From Hofstenia miamia (lineage: Eukaryota; Xenacoelomorpha; Acoela): DNA of 64,000 bases. Location of the stretch: positions 1,861,128-1,925,127 of the forward strand of contig SCFE01000019.1 of the NCBI GenBank assembly GCA_004352715.1. The letters are read 5' to 3'. Position 1 is the stretch's first letter, and each line of letters starts with the position of its first letter. Below are positions 11,700-23,901 of this stretch, one piece after another. A program made the translations under genes and the position numbers. The notes under the pieces were generated by a model, which saw nothing but the letters and a program-made list of their open reading frames with translations, was not told the DNA's origin and did no database searches.

Positions 11700-12159
11700 A
11701 AGTCACTAAGGTACTCAATCTATCTAGCTATTATTGTAAAGTGGTCACCAGTGTATTTCTTGAGCCAGTATAGACTGCTGTTGTCAGTATGGACAATGAA
11801 AGTTTTCTCTCCAAAAAGTGGCAGAAGGTTTTGAGTGACTCCACCAGTGCAAGCATCTCAAGTTTTGAAGCTCCAGAATTTAGTTCAGATGTTTGTAATT
11901 TTCATGAGAAGTATTGTATAGGCTTTTCTTCTCCATTTTGTATCTGGCTGAGGGTTGCTTTGATGGCAAATGTACTGGCATCAGTGTCCAAGACAAATGT
12001 ATCTTTTGAGTTAGGACTGTTAAGAGTGGGGATGTTTTTCATGAATTTCTTTAGTTGGTCTAGCTCTTTTTGTGCTTTCCAGTTCCACTCAAAGTTTTGT
12101 TTTCCTTTTAGTAAGTTTGACATATTGTGGGTTTTCTCTTCCAGATTGGGCACATACAT
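11700..12159 (-). pseudogene. RNase H domain of the gypsy-type element
   Basis: The frame 12159-11902 begins with a connection-domain pattern (PNLEEKTHNMSNLLKG) and reaches the RNase H start FVLDTDASTFAIKATLSQ. The first catalytic Asp (in DTDAS) is present. The usual Gly after AI is replaced by Lys. Further RNase H sequence can be followed in broken frames to about 11700. Confidence 0.75.
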
Positions 12160-12329
12160 ATGATAGTATTTAACAAAAATTCATTGGAGATCCTTTATGT
12201 TCTTTGGAGGCTGAATTTCCTCTATGAGTGCTTTGGCATTATCTTTGATTTTTATGTTGCCTACTTGAACTATTCTTCCAAGGAATACAACTTTTTTGAA
12301 TTAATTTATAAGCCTGCATTGTAGAGCAG

Positions 12330-12806
12330 TGTCAGGATTTTGTTGAGTTTGATTCAGTGGTCATCAATATAAGCTGTGATGCCATTTTCCAGTGTGGGTT
12401 TTTTAGGAGTACCTTTATGACATACCACTGAAAGGTTGCAGGAGCATTGCAGAGGCCAAACACCATGTATAGCCACTTGAATAGCCCATATGGTGTGATA
12501 AGTGCCATTTTCTCTATATCAGATTCTTTCATGGGTACTTGCCAGTAGGCTTTACACAAATCAATTATGCAAAAAGATTTTGTATTGTGCTGTGTTATAG
12601 AGAATTTAGTCTATGAGAGGAAGGGGAAATGTGTCCCTTTTAGTAACCTCATTTAGCATACAGAAATCAATGCATAGATGGTATTTGTCACCTTGTTCAA
12701 TGAACACTGTTGGTGAGGCATAAGGGCTCTTGCTCTTTCTGATGATGCCATTGCTTAGAAGTTCCATAATGGTGTGCACATATTCATCTTTTAAGTGATG
12801 AGGCAC
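12330..12806 (-). pseudogene. Reverse transcriptase domain of the gypsy-type element
   Basis: Frames 12806-12606 and 12559-12332 carry, in order, the SKSPYASPTVFI and HLCIDFCMLN motifs, TFPLPLID, KAYWQVPMKESD, ITPYGLFKWLYMVFGLCNAPATFQ-type motif B, and a YIDD catalytic box near 12365-12376. Motif order and spacing are those of Ty3/gypsy RTs. There is a frame break near 12560-12605 and another after motif B. The catalytic Asp pair survives, but the reading frame does not. Confidence 0.85.
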
Positions 12807-13326
12807 TCTGCAACATTGTTGGCAGATAGGTTTGATGGAGGTAGTATTTATCTCATTCTATAAGCTGATAGCTTTTCTGACACTGAATTCACTGTGGTTG
12901 AATATCCTTGTGTTCCTCTGTAGAACTGTGTTAATCATTTCTATTTGATTGTTGGTTAGATATGGATGAGTTTCCTTCTATATTGTCAGAGCTTCTTTAC
13001 TTTTGTTAGCTGTATCTGTTGTGTTGCACATCAAGAGTTCCCAGGTTTTCATGACAAATGTCTAAATTGGGATTCCAATGATTACTAGCTGATTTGGCTT
13101 GACATTTGTCACTTTTATTGAGAATTGCTGGCACTCCTTGTCCATTTTTCACCATACAAATGTTGTTTAGTAATATAATTTTTCCTGGATTAATTCTGTA
13201 TTAACTAGAGATGATGTAGTCTCTATTTATTGACATGTTTGTTGTTATTTTTGTTAGTTTCCAGTGGTTGGGTTCCACTCTGATATTTTCTGCTAATGTG
13301 AATTTGGCTGTGTTATTATCAGATGT

Positions 13327-13700
13327 TCATAGAGACATCCAGATATTGTTATCTTCTTGGATGGTGAGAGTTTTGGATGAATAGTTGATTATGCAATTAT
13401 TTTCTGTCAGGAAATCTCTGCCTAGAATAATTTTGTATGGGAGAGGCTGATGTTGAAACTTGACGTGGTGTATTGTGATTGGAACGTTCCTGACTATGCC
13501 TTTAATGTTTATGTAGTCCCCAGATGTGATGATCAGCCATGATTTGTCTTTTTGCATGTCTTTGTGTTTCCATCCTATTTCTGTGGCACATGTGTCTGCC
13601 ATGAGAGTTATCAATGCTCTGGTATCTACAGTGGCTTTGATATTTATGCTGTTGATGGTTAATGGGATGAGGTTCCTCTCTAGAAGGTTTGTGATGATTA
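13327..13700 (-). pseudogene. Retropepsin-like protease domain of the gypsy-type element
   Basis: The minus strand has the typical layout ATVDTRALITLMAD followed about 60 codons later by KIILGRDFL. The active-site triplet expected as DTG(A) reads DTRA, a Gly-to-Arg change. This is expected to abolish aspartic protease activity. The zinc knuckle of Gag lies just upstream and RT downstream. Confidence 0.7.
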
Positions 13701-13829
13701 AGCATTCCTCTTTGCCTTTTGAGGCTGGTGCCCTTTTTAGTTTAAATAATCATCTTCTTCAGATTGGTGAACAATTTCCTCAGCATCTTTGTCAATCTAG
13801 TATCTGTTTTTGTCTACTACATAGACTAC

Positions 13830-14500
13830 CACTTTGCATTCAGTCTTGGTGTGACCTTGTTTACCACATTGCTTGCATCTAATTTTCTCTTGAATGTTTG
13901 GCTGATTTCTCAATTTGCATTTAATGTTGATATTTTTCAGTCAATGTGAAAATTGGGTAGTGGTTTGATTGCTGTGTGTTCCCAATTCCTTCCACTGAGA
14001 GGTGGATGTTAACACCTTTGCTGATTAGTGTCATGGTGGAATCTTCTATGTCACATTTGTTCTTGAATCATCTTTTAAGAGAGGCAACATCCCTGCATGT
14101 ATGTAGGAATAAAGGTCTTGGTGGTAGTATCAATCTTCCTCCACTGAGAGTTCCACTAATCAATTCACTTTGTAAATGTATTCAGTAATATCATTGTCAT
14201 CCCACATTTTACAATTGTAAAGCAACATGTGGTACTGCTTGTGAGTATTTTCATTGAGCATTGAGATCATTGATTAAGTTTTCATAATCCAATTTTGTTT
14301 CAGGATCAAGATTCATGTATATGTTAAGAGCCTTTTCTTTAAGGAAGAGTGGTAATTGGGAACAACCATTTTCCTTCATGCCTCCTTGTTGGGCTACATA
14401 GATTTTGAAAAGAACAAGCCATTCTAGGAATGTCTGTGTGTTTGATTGGATTTTTCTAATAAATGGGGTGCGATTTTTGAGATTTTTAAGTCTGTCTCCA
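13830..14500 (-). pseudogene. Gag capsid and CCHC zinc knuckle of the gypsy-type element
   Basis: Minus-strand frames near 14480-14290 show a capsid-like pattern (TFLEWLVLFKIY, LPLFLKEKALNIYMNL). A CCHC knuckle of the form C-x2-C-x4-H-x4-C (CKQCGKQGHTKTEC) lies at about 13840-13880. Several stops interrupt the segment between them. The domain would package element RNA. Confidence 0.7.
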
Positions 14501-14858
14501 TGGGATAATCAGGTAGCATAGTAGTAAAGAAAAGCAGGGTAGTATATATGCAGCTTTCTCAAAATGATCAGTTTTCAATAACTTTTTACACTTTTCTATT
14601 GATTTTGATATGAAAAAAGTTGTTTTTTCGAAATTCTGGATTTGGCAGCAAGGCAGTAAAAAAACTACGGCCATACCCGTATAAATAATTATTCAATTAT
14701 ACCCCCATTTTAACTATGTGCCAATATGTTTTCGAGCAATTTTTTGCGTTTTTAAGAAGACCTGCCTTTTACGGACATCCCTAATGTTTTTGAAGCCACT
14801 TTAATTTCAGTGTTTTAACCATTTCATTCAATATATTAAATATTTATTTAGAAAATAA
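14501..14858. other. No gene seen; flank of the gypsy-type element before a gap
   Basis: AT-rich sequence with no recognisable coding region. It may contain the untranslated leader of the gypsy-type element; no primer-binding site was identified. Confidence 0.4.
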
Positions 14859-15858
14859 NNNNNNNNNNNNNNNNNNNNNNNNNNNNNNNNNNNNNNNNNN
14901 NNNNNNNNNNNNNNNNNNNNNNNNNNNNNNNNNNNNNNNNNNNNNNNNNNNNNNNNNNNNNNNNNNNNNNNNNNNNNNNNNNNNNNNNNNNNNNNNNNNN
15001 NNNNNNNNNNNNNNNNNNNNNNNNNNNNNNNNNNNNNNNNNNNNNNNNNNNNNNNNNNNNNNNNNNNNNNNNNNNNNNNNNNNNNNNNNNNNNNNNNNNN
15101 NNNNNNNNNNNNNNNNNNNNNNNNNNNNNNNNNNNNNNNNNNNNNNNNNNNNNNNNNNNNNNNNNNNNNNNNNNNNNNNNNNNNNNNNNNNNNNNNNNNN
15201 NNNNNNNNNNNNNNNNNNNNNNNNNNNNNNNNNNNNNNNNNNNNNNNNNNNNNNNNNNNNNNNNNNNNNNNNNNNNNNNNNNNNNNNNNNNNNNNNNNNN
15301 NNNNNNNNNNNNNNNNNNNNNNNNNNNNNNNNNNNNNNNNNNNNNNNNNNNNNNNNNNNNNNNNNNNNNNNNNNNNNNNNNNNNNNNNNNNNNNNNNNNN
15401 NNNNNNNNNNNNNNNNNNNNNNNNNNNNNNNNNNNNNNNNNNNNNNNNNNNNNNNNNNNNNNNNNNNNNNNNNNNNNNNNNNNNNNNNNNNNNNNNNNNN
15501 NNNNNNNNNNNNNNNNNNNNNNNNNNNNNNNNNNNNNNNNNNNNNNNNNNNNNNNNNNNNNNNNNNNNNNNNNNNNNNNNNNNNNNNNNNNNNNNNNNNN
15601 NNNNNNNNNNNNNNNNNNNNNNNNNNNNNNNNNNNNNNNNNNNNNNNNNNNNNNNNNNNNNNNNNNNNNNNNNNNNNNNNNNNNNNNNNNNNNNNNNNNN
15701 NNNNNNNNNNNNNNNNNNNNNNNNNNNNNNNNNNNNNNNNNNNNNNNNNNNNNNNNNNNNNNNNNNNNNNNNNNNNNNNNNNNNNNNNNNNNNNNNNNNN
15801 NNNNNNNNNNNNNNNNNNNNNNNNNNNNNNNNNNNNNNNNNNNNNNNNNNNNNNNNNN
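14859..15858. other. Assembly gap (1000 N)
   Basis: Exactly 1000 N, ended by a short (TA)n run at 15859-15872. Confidence 0.99.
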
Positions 15859-15872
15859 TATATATATATATA

Positions 15873-18800
15873 GAAAAATTGGTCCGCTTGTGCTTTGCAA
15901 TAATGAAAAAATAGTAAATGATTACTGAGGAAAAACCACTTCTGCAAAAAAATTATTATAATTTAAAATTTAATGCACTATTATACACAAAAGCTTGTGA
16001 TACATATGAGTAAATATAGAAAATCTTATCTTATCTTATCTAATGGGGCTCTACGGGACCATTTATTCCCTATAGGATTTACTGGTCTTAATCCTATATG
16101 ACGGAGACTAAGTATTTCAGTAGATTAGGACTAGCATGAGACTAGGAACAAAAATGAAGAAATTGGAGCCATCAATTTCAAAATCTTGCTTATAATATTA
16201 CCAATTTTCATCCAAATGGAAATCATGACTGGGGACCAAAAGGACTATTTTAGCTGAAATTTTCATGGGATTGGCATGCGACTTTCTTAAATGAGATTAA
16301 AACCAGCAAAATTGTGTTCTTGCAGAACCCTAATCACTAGCTTTGCGAGTTATGGAAAGATGTGGAAGTTAATGGAAAAATATGGAATTATTTTAAAAAT
16401 AGATGGGAAATTGAATGGAAATGGAAGACAATCGCGTTTCCATATGCAAGTTTGCATCTACCACATATATGTGTTAACTCGCAAATATAGCTGCAGAATG
16501 CATTAATTGGCTATTACATCTCGGATTGTGCTAACTAATTCCAGACAATTTCATCAGTCAAATCGAGTCTCTTCCATGACAATCATAACAATTGCACTAT
16601 TCTGATTCAAAATTTGAATGCTTAAGTTAAGATTTTCATATCATATCAGTATGTAGTTTTCGTGAATCTAAAAATGATAATAATGCTTAGTGAAGTGGTT
16701 TGCAAAGCGCATACCCATACCCTATCCATCATTAATTCTACAACTTTCCATAATGAGGTGCTGACATTCAGTATATAATGGCCAACGTAGATCATTTATT
16801 AGTGAAGTAAGTTTGCTACTGCACCTCTTTTGGGAGTATTTGCACTTTGCACTGACATTTATATTAAATAATTCCTAAAAATTATATTTGTCTATGCTCT
16901 CAATATTCAGAGCTCCTTGTCTATGCCCCCTTTTAGTATCATTGGTCTTAACAGAACATTATCTTAAAACTAATGCATTCTACATTTTATATTTTCTTTC
17001 GATTTAAATAGAGGAATGTTTTTTCTTAATTACACTTGCAATTTATGTATTTTAATAAGATAAGCATTTTATAAGGTCATATTTACTCGTTGACTAATAG
17101 TGATGCAAGCCTATTTCAAACATAGAGATCACCTCTGTACCTACTAGAATAAATTAAGTATGTAATATAAAACATTAAAATGATGCAAGAAATTATGATA
17201 ACGAAAGCAATATCATTTGGTTGATTGCCAATAAAAGTATTAAAGTGTTTTCATGTTAAAAATATTTTTTGTTTAATCACAGCTTAATATTTATGAAATT
17301 AGTGTGAATACCAGCAAAATTCTCAAGTTTTCCAAGTATATGCTTTTTATTAAATGCACAATTCTTTCCAAAGAGAATCATGATGAAGACATTTACTTAA
17401 AAGTATTCTTAGAATATGCCTTTTAACTTTTATTTTTTGGTTATAATCAGTCAAGCACTTATGTAGCCTGTTTTTTTATTTCTGAGTATCCAAGTATCGT
17501 AAAATATTAATGCGTTGTAAATATTAAACATTTTACGTACATTAATACATAATAACTAACTTAATATAAGCCTTTAAAACTATCATAAATATCAGTTTTC
17601 CATTTATTTTGAGATAGAACTTTTAAAAATATATCAAAAGTATTTGAAAACTTAAAAACCCCTTGAAATTACATTTTTTACAAAATTTATAAGTTGAATG
17701 GTGCAGTAGTTGACAAACAAAAACTAAGTCTGCCGTAAAATTAAAAACTAAAAAAATGTGAAATTTAGTAATTATTTGTTATCAAAGTAGGTTAATTCAT
17801 TACCAACAAAAATACTTCAGCTTCACCATTTATTTATTAAGCAAATGAGGAAGTAATAAATGAAATAGGAAAATATTGCAGGAAACTTTTAAATATGATG
17901 TCTAAATATAGGCCTTCAACATTCAAAAATTTTAGTATAATTGTGTATATTTTAAATTTATGCATTCAATTTTGCTCACAGGCTGTAAAAATTGTTTTCC
18001 CCTTCAATAAACTTTCCTTCCAGGGTACACAGGATGTAGTTTACAAGCATTGTTAAAATCGTAATACAACTTTTCCTTGGAATACATGTTATTCTCCGAT
18101 TAACTGCTTCTAAAGACAGATATCAATATCTTGCAACTTCATTTCTAGATCAAAGAAATTATGAATGCATATCATTTATTCGCTTATTGCTGGATTTACT
18201 ATAAATTTGTCTAGTTTGTCTTCTGAAATTGATATTCATATACGGGGAAAGAATTCAAAATGGATTTCACAAAGGAAAATGTTTGTCTAAGATCTGAACA
18301 CGACGGCATCATGAATTAGAGCAAACAATGTATGTGAAACTGTTTGTTCATTTTTCTTAGTAAATAAAATATGCTTCAATGACTTCTAATAAGATGGACT
18401 TCATGGATCGAAGATTTAATTATCCTAGCAAAGTTTTTCAATATCTCAAACAGTCCTCTCTTTGACTTCTGTTTTTCACATCATGTATGGCTGTTATGTT
18501 TTGCTTAGAATTTTAGCGGTTTACTCTCACTCAGTTGTACTGTTTCTACATTCAGACGAAGTGATTGAACCACCTTGCGATCCTTGAATATGAAGGATAA
18601 GCAGCTTCACATAATTATTGTTCTCAGAAATTCAGTTATGGAGGTGGATTTACACAGCTAATTATAAGAAAACACAATTCACTTGCATGATTGTTTGTTG
18701 TAATTTTCCATAAAAACCGTCTACGTGAAACGGTATTGTATACCTAAAATTATTTAACACAATTTGTTTATAGAAAATATGTTAGAAATGTTTAACAGAA

Positions 18801-19157
18801 CCTGATTAATAGCTTCTAACAAAGACTTTATGTAGGTATTTTCATTATAAGTAAAAAAACTTCAAATTGTCAACAAACACAATGAAATAGAAGAGGAAAT
18901 GAAATAATGAATAACTGCGAAAGCAAATATGCCTTCGATTTGCCAGAAAAAAAATAATACAGTACTTCATGTTGTTTTAGCCAGAGTTCATAAATAGCTT
19001 TAGCTTACTCTAGACAAGAAAATTAATGCTGTCGTCTACTTGAAATTCAACCCTGATTAGTTCATTTGAATCTGCTAATAACAGCATGCTTTGTAACAGG
19101 TAATGCTTAGCAGATATGTTGAATATACTATGTAAAAAAATGTACATGTCTGACTTG
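15873..19157. other. Long intergenic stretch, no gene seen
   Basis: AT-rich sequence without convincing coding frames. A short (ATCTT)n run lies at 16020-16042. It resembles the (TAAGA)n tail of the LINE at 53.8 kb in the opposite strand and could be the end of a truncated LINE. The 71-codon frame at 16291-16506 has no recognisable features and is treated as chance. Confidence 0.5.
16020..16042 (+). repeat. (ATCTT)n pentanucleotide run
   Basis: Four tandem TCTTA-type units. The same pentamer, read on the minus strand, forms the 3' tail of the LINE near 53850. Confidence 0.6.
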
Positions 19158-20733
19158 AAAGGATGCAATAGTAGATTCTGTTGATAAATTGCCTGTTCGA
19201 AAAGCTTCTGGTCCAGATCACAATTCTAATGTATTGCCCAATTGGATTCCGCAAAGTTTTAGTTATGAACTAGCAAGGCCAATTTGTATTTTGATAGAAT
19301 CTTCTTTGTATGATTCTTCAGCAGAACCATTTGTTACTGCAGATGTTATTCCCCTTGAAAAGGTTAAACCTGTTATTACACCATTGACTGATATACGCCC
19401 AATATCTTTAACTCACTCAGTATCTAAATTAATTGAACAAATTATTATTGAGAAAGAACTAAAGCCTAAAATTTTAAAATTTTTAGATCCCAGACAATTT
19501 GGAGGAACACCTGGTCGATCTACACTTCATGCTTTAATTGAAGTTGTACACCGTTCACTGTCTCTGCTAGAAACAAAGAACTCTTACCTACGAATATTCT
19601 TCTTCGACTTTAAAAAAGCGTTTGACTTTGTTAGTCATCCGATAATTATATCTCTCCTGCATGAAATCGGAGTTACTTCATCGATTGTTCAGTGGATATC
19701 ATCTTTTTTATTTAATCGCTGACAAAGAGTGTGTATACCTGATGGTACACCCTCGGATTGGAAAAGGGTGCATGCAGGCATTCCACAAGGAACAAAAATT
19801 GGTCCATGGATATATATATATTATTCATTAATAAATTACTAATGGATTATAAATTTCACACCAAATTGTTTGATGACACTACTGCTTGGCACCATTTAAG
19901 TAGAGCAGAAGCCTTAAATTCAGATAATGTTGTACAAAAAGTGTATAACTGGTGTAACGAAAAGTTTGCAGAAATCAACGTTAAAAAAACTAAAGAATTA
20001 ACAAGTTCTTTTCTTCATAGTTTTTAATATCCTCCAGAAATATTACTACCAAGCGGCCCAGTCAAGAGAACTAAATGTGCAAAACTGTTAGGCATACAAA
20101 TACAAGACAACCTAAAATGGGACAGCCGTATAGATTACATAACAAAAAGGGCTGCAAAAAAACTACACTATCTTCATCAATAAAAGAGAAGCAATGTTCC
20201 AAATAAAAACATAATCACCATATATAAAGCCCTTATAAGGTCATCAATTGAATATGCTGTCCCATTATGGCACAACAGCATTACACACGAACAAAGAAAG
20301 CAATTAGAAGCAATTAAAAAAAGAGCTCTAAAATAGTGTTTAGATATTATGAATATGCTGAAGCAATGATAGCTGCAAATTGTGTTTCATTATATGATCG
20401 ACGACAAATGTTATGTAATAGATTATGGCAACAAATGCAAAAACCAACACACCCATTGAATAAGTTGATCCCAGAACAATCGTCATTCACAAAATATGAG
20501 CTAAGAAATAAACGTGAATGGGATTTAGCTTACAAAAGTAATAGACTAAAGGACAACTTCATATTCTCGGAAATCATCAAAAGATATGAAAAATATTATG
20601 CACTATAAAATTGAATAAAAAAGAGAAGAGACAGGATTATCTGTATCTCTAATATGTAGTTAGCCTCATCTTCCTCTTTCATCCATTTTTAATTTAGGTT
20701 AAATTTGTAAATTTTAGTTGTGCAAAAAATAAA

Positions 20734-20781
<48 letters not shown>
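19158..20781 (+). pseudogene. 5'-truncated CR1/L2-like LINE with (TTA)n tail
   Basis: Translation from about 19162 enters RT directly at RKASGPDHN and continues through DIRPISLTHSVSKLIEQ, QFGGTPGRSTLHALIE, FFFDFKKAFDFVSH, IPQGTKIGPWIY (after a frame change near 19725) and a catalytic box LFDDTT near 19872. The thumb region (KRTKCAKLLGIQIQDNLKWD) and a C-terminal tail ending at 20608 follow. The VDDTT-type box and GTKxGPW pattern point to the CR1/L2 group. In-frame stops at about 19720, 20025, 20180 and 20335 inactivate it. The 3' UTR ends in a pure (ATT)n tract at 20733-20780. The LINE at 33.9-35.9 kb is of the same type. Confidence 0.85.
20733..20780 (+). repeat. (ATT)n tail of the CR1/L2-like LINE
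   Basis: About 16 ATT units directly after the LINE 3' UTR, the typical position for a microsatellite-like LINE tail. Confidence 0.85.
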
Positions 20782-23700
20782 ATATTATAAACCATTAAAA
20801 TATGCTTCTTACAAACATATCATTGGAATTTGCAGTTATGCATGCCTACAAATTGTTTACAAGGTTTTGCATGCTATGCCTCTCCCATCTGTTTCAAATA
20901 TCTCAGAAATACTTGGCCTCTAAAGGGTTGATACATAGCTAACAAGCCATGATCATCTTGTGGAGGCTCACACCATAGCTATGCAGTATATTTATAGGAC
21001 TTGTTTAATGTCATGTCATAAGCCAATCATTAGATTTAGTGAGTTAGCCTCCGACAAGATTGTCATGTCATCTCCAGTTAAAAATGTAACTAGGAAACAA
21101 AAATGTATTTGCAATGGAAACAGCAAGTGCTTTACACAAAGAGTTAAATACGATAGCTATTTACAATGTATGCAACATTCAATTCTAATGACGAATAAAT
21201 TCAATTTTTGGTCATTTAATGATTAACAAAGCATTTGAAAATTGAAAAATACCTTCATAAGTTACAGGATGCTGTTAACCCTTAATAATAATTTTTAATA
21301 ATAATAATGTTGATAACAATATAAATAATAATATGTTATATTTCAAGTATACATATACAAAAGGCATAAATGTCAATGAAAATGTAAAAAGGAAAACATT
21401 AGAATAGGTTAATTGTGCTGTATTATTTTACAAGACTGCAGCTAGCGTACCTTGATTCAATAATTCCCATGCAATAGCTAAAAAGGCCCCTTAAATATAT
21501 ATATATATATATATATCATTGCGGACAGTTATAAACGTAATGAAAGGTTGGCGGAATGATTTTAACAGCTTTTGCACAACATTGCTTAGTGCTCAATAAT
21601 ATCTTAATAAAATTTTTATAAAGCTACTATGTAATATAAAACTATTTTTGATAAAAAGATACGCTTTTGACCAAAATAGCATATCTGTTAGAGTAGCAAT
21701 TACAGTCTCAGGGTTTTTCAATATGGGAGGGGGGCGGGGGGAATGTATGCTGTCGCTACACAAAAATTATGTGGTAGAGCCAAGGCTACCTAAGCACTTT
21801 CAAGTAGTTTTGGGCTTGTGAGTTAGCTTTAAACTACGTTTGCATTAACCCACGATGAACGTACAGTACGTGTTTTCGATACAAAATATAAATTTAAGCT
21901 ATTCAATGTTTCTTCTACATGTATTTAGGAAGAACAAGCCTTTTAGACTAAAAATCTCAAACGTCGCAGTAATAAATTTATTTTTATTAATTTCTTTTAT
22001 ATATGTAGTCGTAAGTTTATAATTTACTATAGAAATTAATCCAATGTCAAGATATAAATAAGTGCAATTGTTTAAAAAAAAGAAAGCAGCAATTGTATAA
22101 CGTATTCACAGTTTTCTCTTATTGCCTTAAATTCGGATTTAATAAAAAACAAATGTAGAGAATAATTGGAGTGCATATATATTGTGTAAAGAAAATCAAT
22201 CATAAGTGTTGTCACATTGTTAAACTTAAAAATTGAATATATTTAACAAAATGATAACTGAGAGATAACCCTATTATTTTGGTAGCGCTGTGTACACCCA
22301 AGAAGGAGAATTCCACTTGAAAACAAGGTTATAGTTGTAATTTAAACACAGTTAAGCTGCATTACGTAAGCTCCAGTAGTGATAAATTTAATGGACCTTA
22401 AGCAAAAGGAAGGTATTAATAAATATAATATATTTATGTAATTATTAATATGCGTTTGGCACAGCTAACTATCCTTTTCTTTAAACTCAATCTAGTAACT
22501 TACAATCTGAATTCGATATTTTGAAAAATGTAGCAAAGAGGATGTAGAGGGAGTGGAGTCGGTTAATGGGTTAAGAAAAGGCGGTGCAGATTTGGGAGGG
22601 TTTTTTGGGTGGGCATCCAAGCGACAAATGTGGAAAAAATGTGAAGTTAAAAAAAGTTTTGAATCTTAAAAATTGTAAATATATTTCTTATAAATCAAGA
22701 AATGCGTCTAAGCTGTAACACAAGCAAGACGTTGTTTGTTTCAGTGCAATGCATTCCAAATCTTAAGAAATTATGTGCTTAGCCATTGCAATTTTAGCAT
22801 AAATTTCATTTTAGTTTACCCTAGATTTAATTCGGGCCGGAAAGTTATGGGATTATAAATAAAGAAATGTGGACTGTGGAAATTATTTTTTCCAATTTCG
22901 GGAGAAATTTCTAACAAAATACGTCGTAAGACGATGTTTACTAATGGCAATTTTGAAGTCCTTGCTAAAAATTCATGTTATTGCTTGAAGATTTACTATG
23001 AGCTGTATTGAGTCGTTACTGCAACAATGTACTTACTCAAGAACTAGGATGAATAGAGAATCTGATGAAAGGCCTCATGTTGTTTGGTCAAAATTCCACC
23101 ATTATTGAGCTAATTTTCGAGATTCTCAATCTGATACTGGTGCAAAGTATGTGTCTGCATATTTAATCACATGCTTCACTAGTCTCACACCAACTAATAC
23201 AACTGTTTTTTGCACAAAGTCAATGGTGTACTAAATGAATAATCAGCGTCAGTACGCATTTGAAGAAACTCTCACTATCTGCCAGAATGCCAAATGAATA
23301 TATTTATTTTGCTCCATTGCTATGATCGTCGTATGAGAAGCAAATATTTACATTGGTTATAGGCTAGAGGGCTTAATGAACACCTATAAAGAAAAATTAG
23401 TCATATAGTTGAGGATCCACTGAACCCCAATAAGTGAAATTAGGGATGAATTTAAGTAAATTTTGAAACCCACCTTCAATTCATTATGTACTTAGGGCAT
23501 AAATATATAAAACGTAAGCAGCGAACACGCTACAGCAACATATGCACTTAAATATTGTATGCTGCCAATGACCTATAGTACATCCTTAAAGTTCAATTAG
23601 AATGCATAATTGAGAACTTCTGACAGCCAAAAACCGTTAATGAAAAATTTCAAACTTCATTTATTTAAAGCATTTCAATGTAAATGTAAAATTCTATATA

Positions 23701-23822
23701 TACATATTTTTTAATCTCTTAAAAGTTAAGTGCATCCGCAATGCAGCTATTGTAGTCCTGTTATATCAAAAATAAGTTTATCGATTAATTCGAAAATACA
23801 ATTTACATAAGCTTTGTATTCA
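20782..23822. other. Intergenic, no gene assigned
   Basis: The stretch contains a (TA)n run near 21497-21518 and a G-rich run near 21725-21741 (three runs of 3, 6 and 6 G). The frame 20960-21226 (88 codons) has a C-x-C-x4-C cluster but no signal peptide, splice context or recognisable domain, so it is left uncalled. Confidence 0.5.
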
Positions 23823-23828
23823 TTTATT
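23823..23828 (-). terminator. Candidate poly(A) signal of the guanylate cyclase gene
   Basis: AATAAA on the minus strand, about 74 nt downstream of the cyclase stop codon. The motif is common in AT-rich DNA; distance and orientation are the only support. Confidence 0.4.
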
Positions 23829-23901
23829 ATGTAACAATTAAACAGAATAAGGTAAAATTGATGCCATTTATATTAGTTATATCGAAGTACAATGCAACTT
23901 T

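Larger units (their letters stand above)
8168..14500 (-). mobile_element. Decayed Ty3/gypsy-type LTR retrotransposon
   Basis: On the minus strand the order is Gag capsid and zinc knuckle (14500-13830), protease (13700-13330), RT (12806-12330), RNase H (12160-11700) and integrase (11300-10370), then a third region down to about 8168. Integrase after RNase H is the Ty3/gypsy order. Every domain has stops or frame changes. No LTR pair was identified; the 5' LTR may lie in or beyond the gap at 14859 and the 3' LTR below 8168. Confidence 0.8.

Noticed and set aside
10274-12324. Series of plus-strand frames of 60-124 codons
   Set aside because: They are antisense shadows of the integrase, RNase H and RT remnants, whose domain motifs are on the minus strand.
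16291-16506. 71-codon plus-strand frame
   Set aside because: No domain, signal peptide, splice context or repeat relationship; plausible by chance.
21725-21741. G-rich run as a possible G-quadruplex
   Set aside because: Only three G runs of three or more are separable, so a standard three-tetrad quadruplex is not supported; no gene lies nearby.
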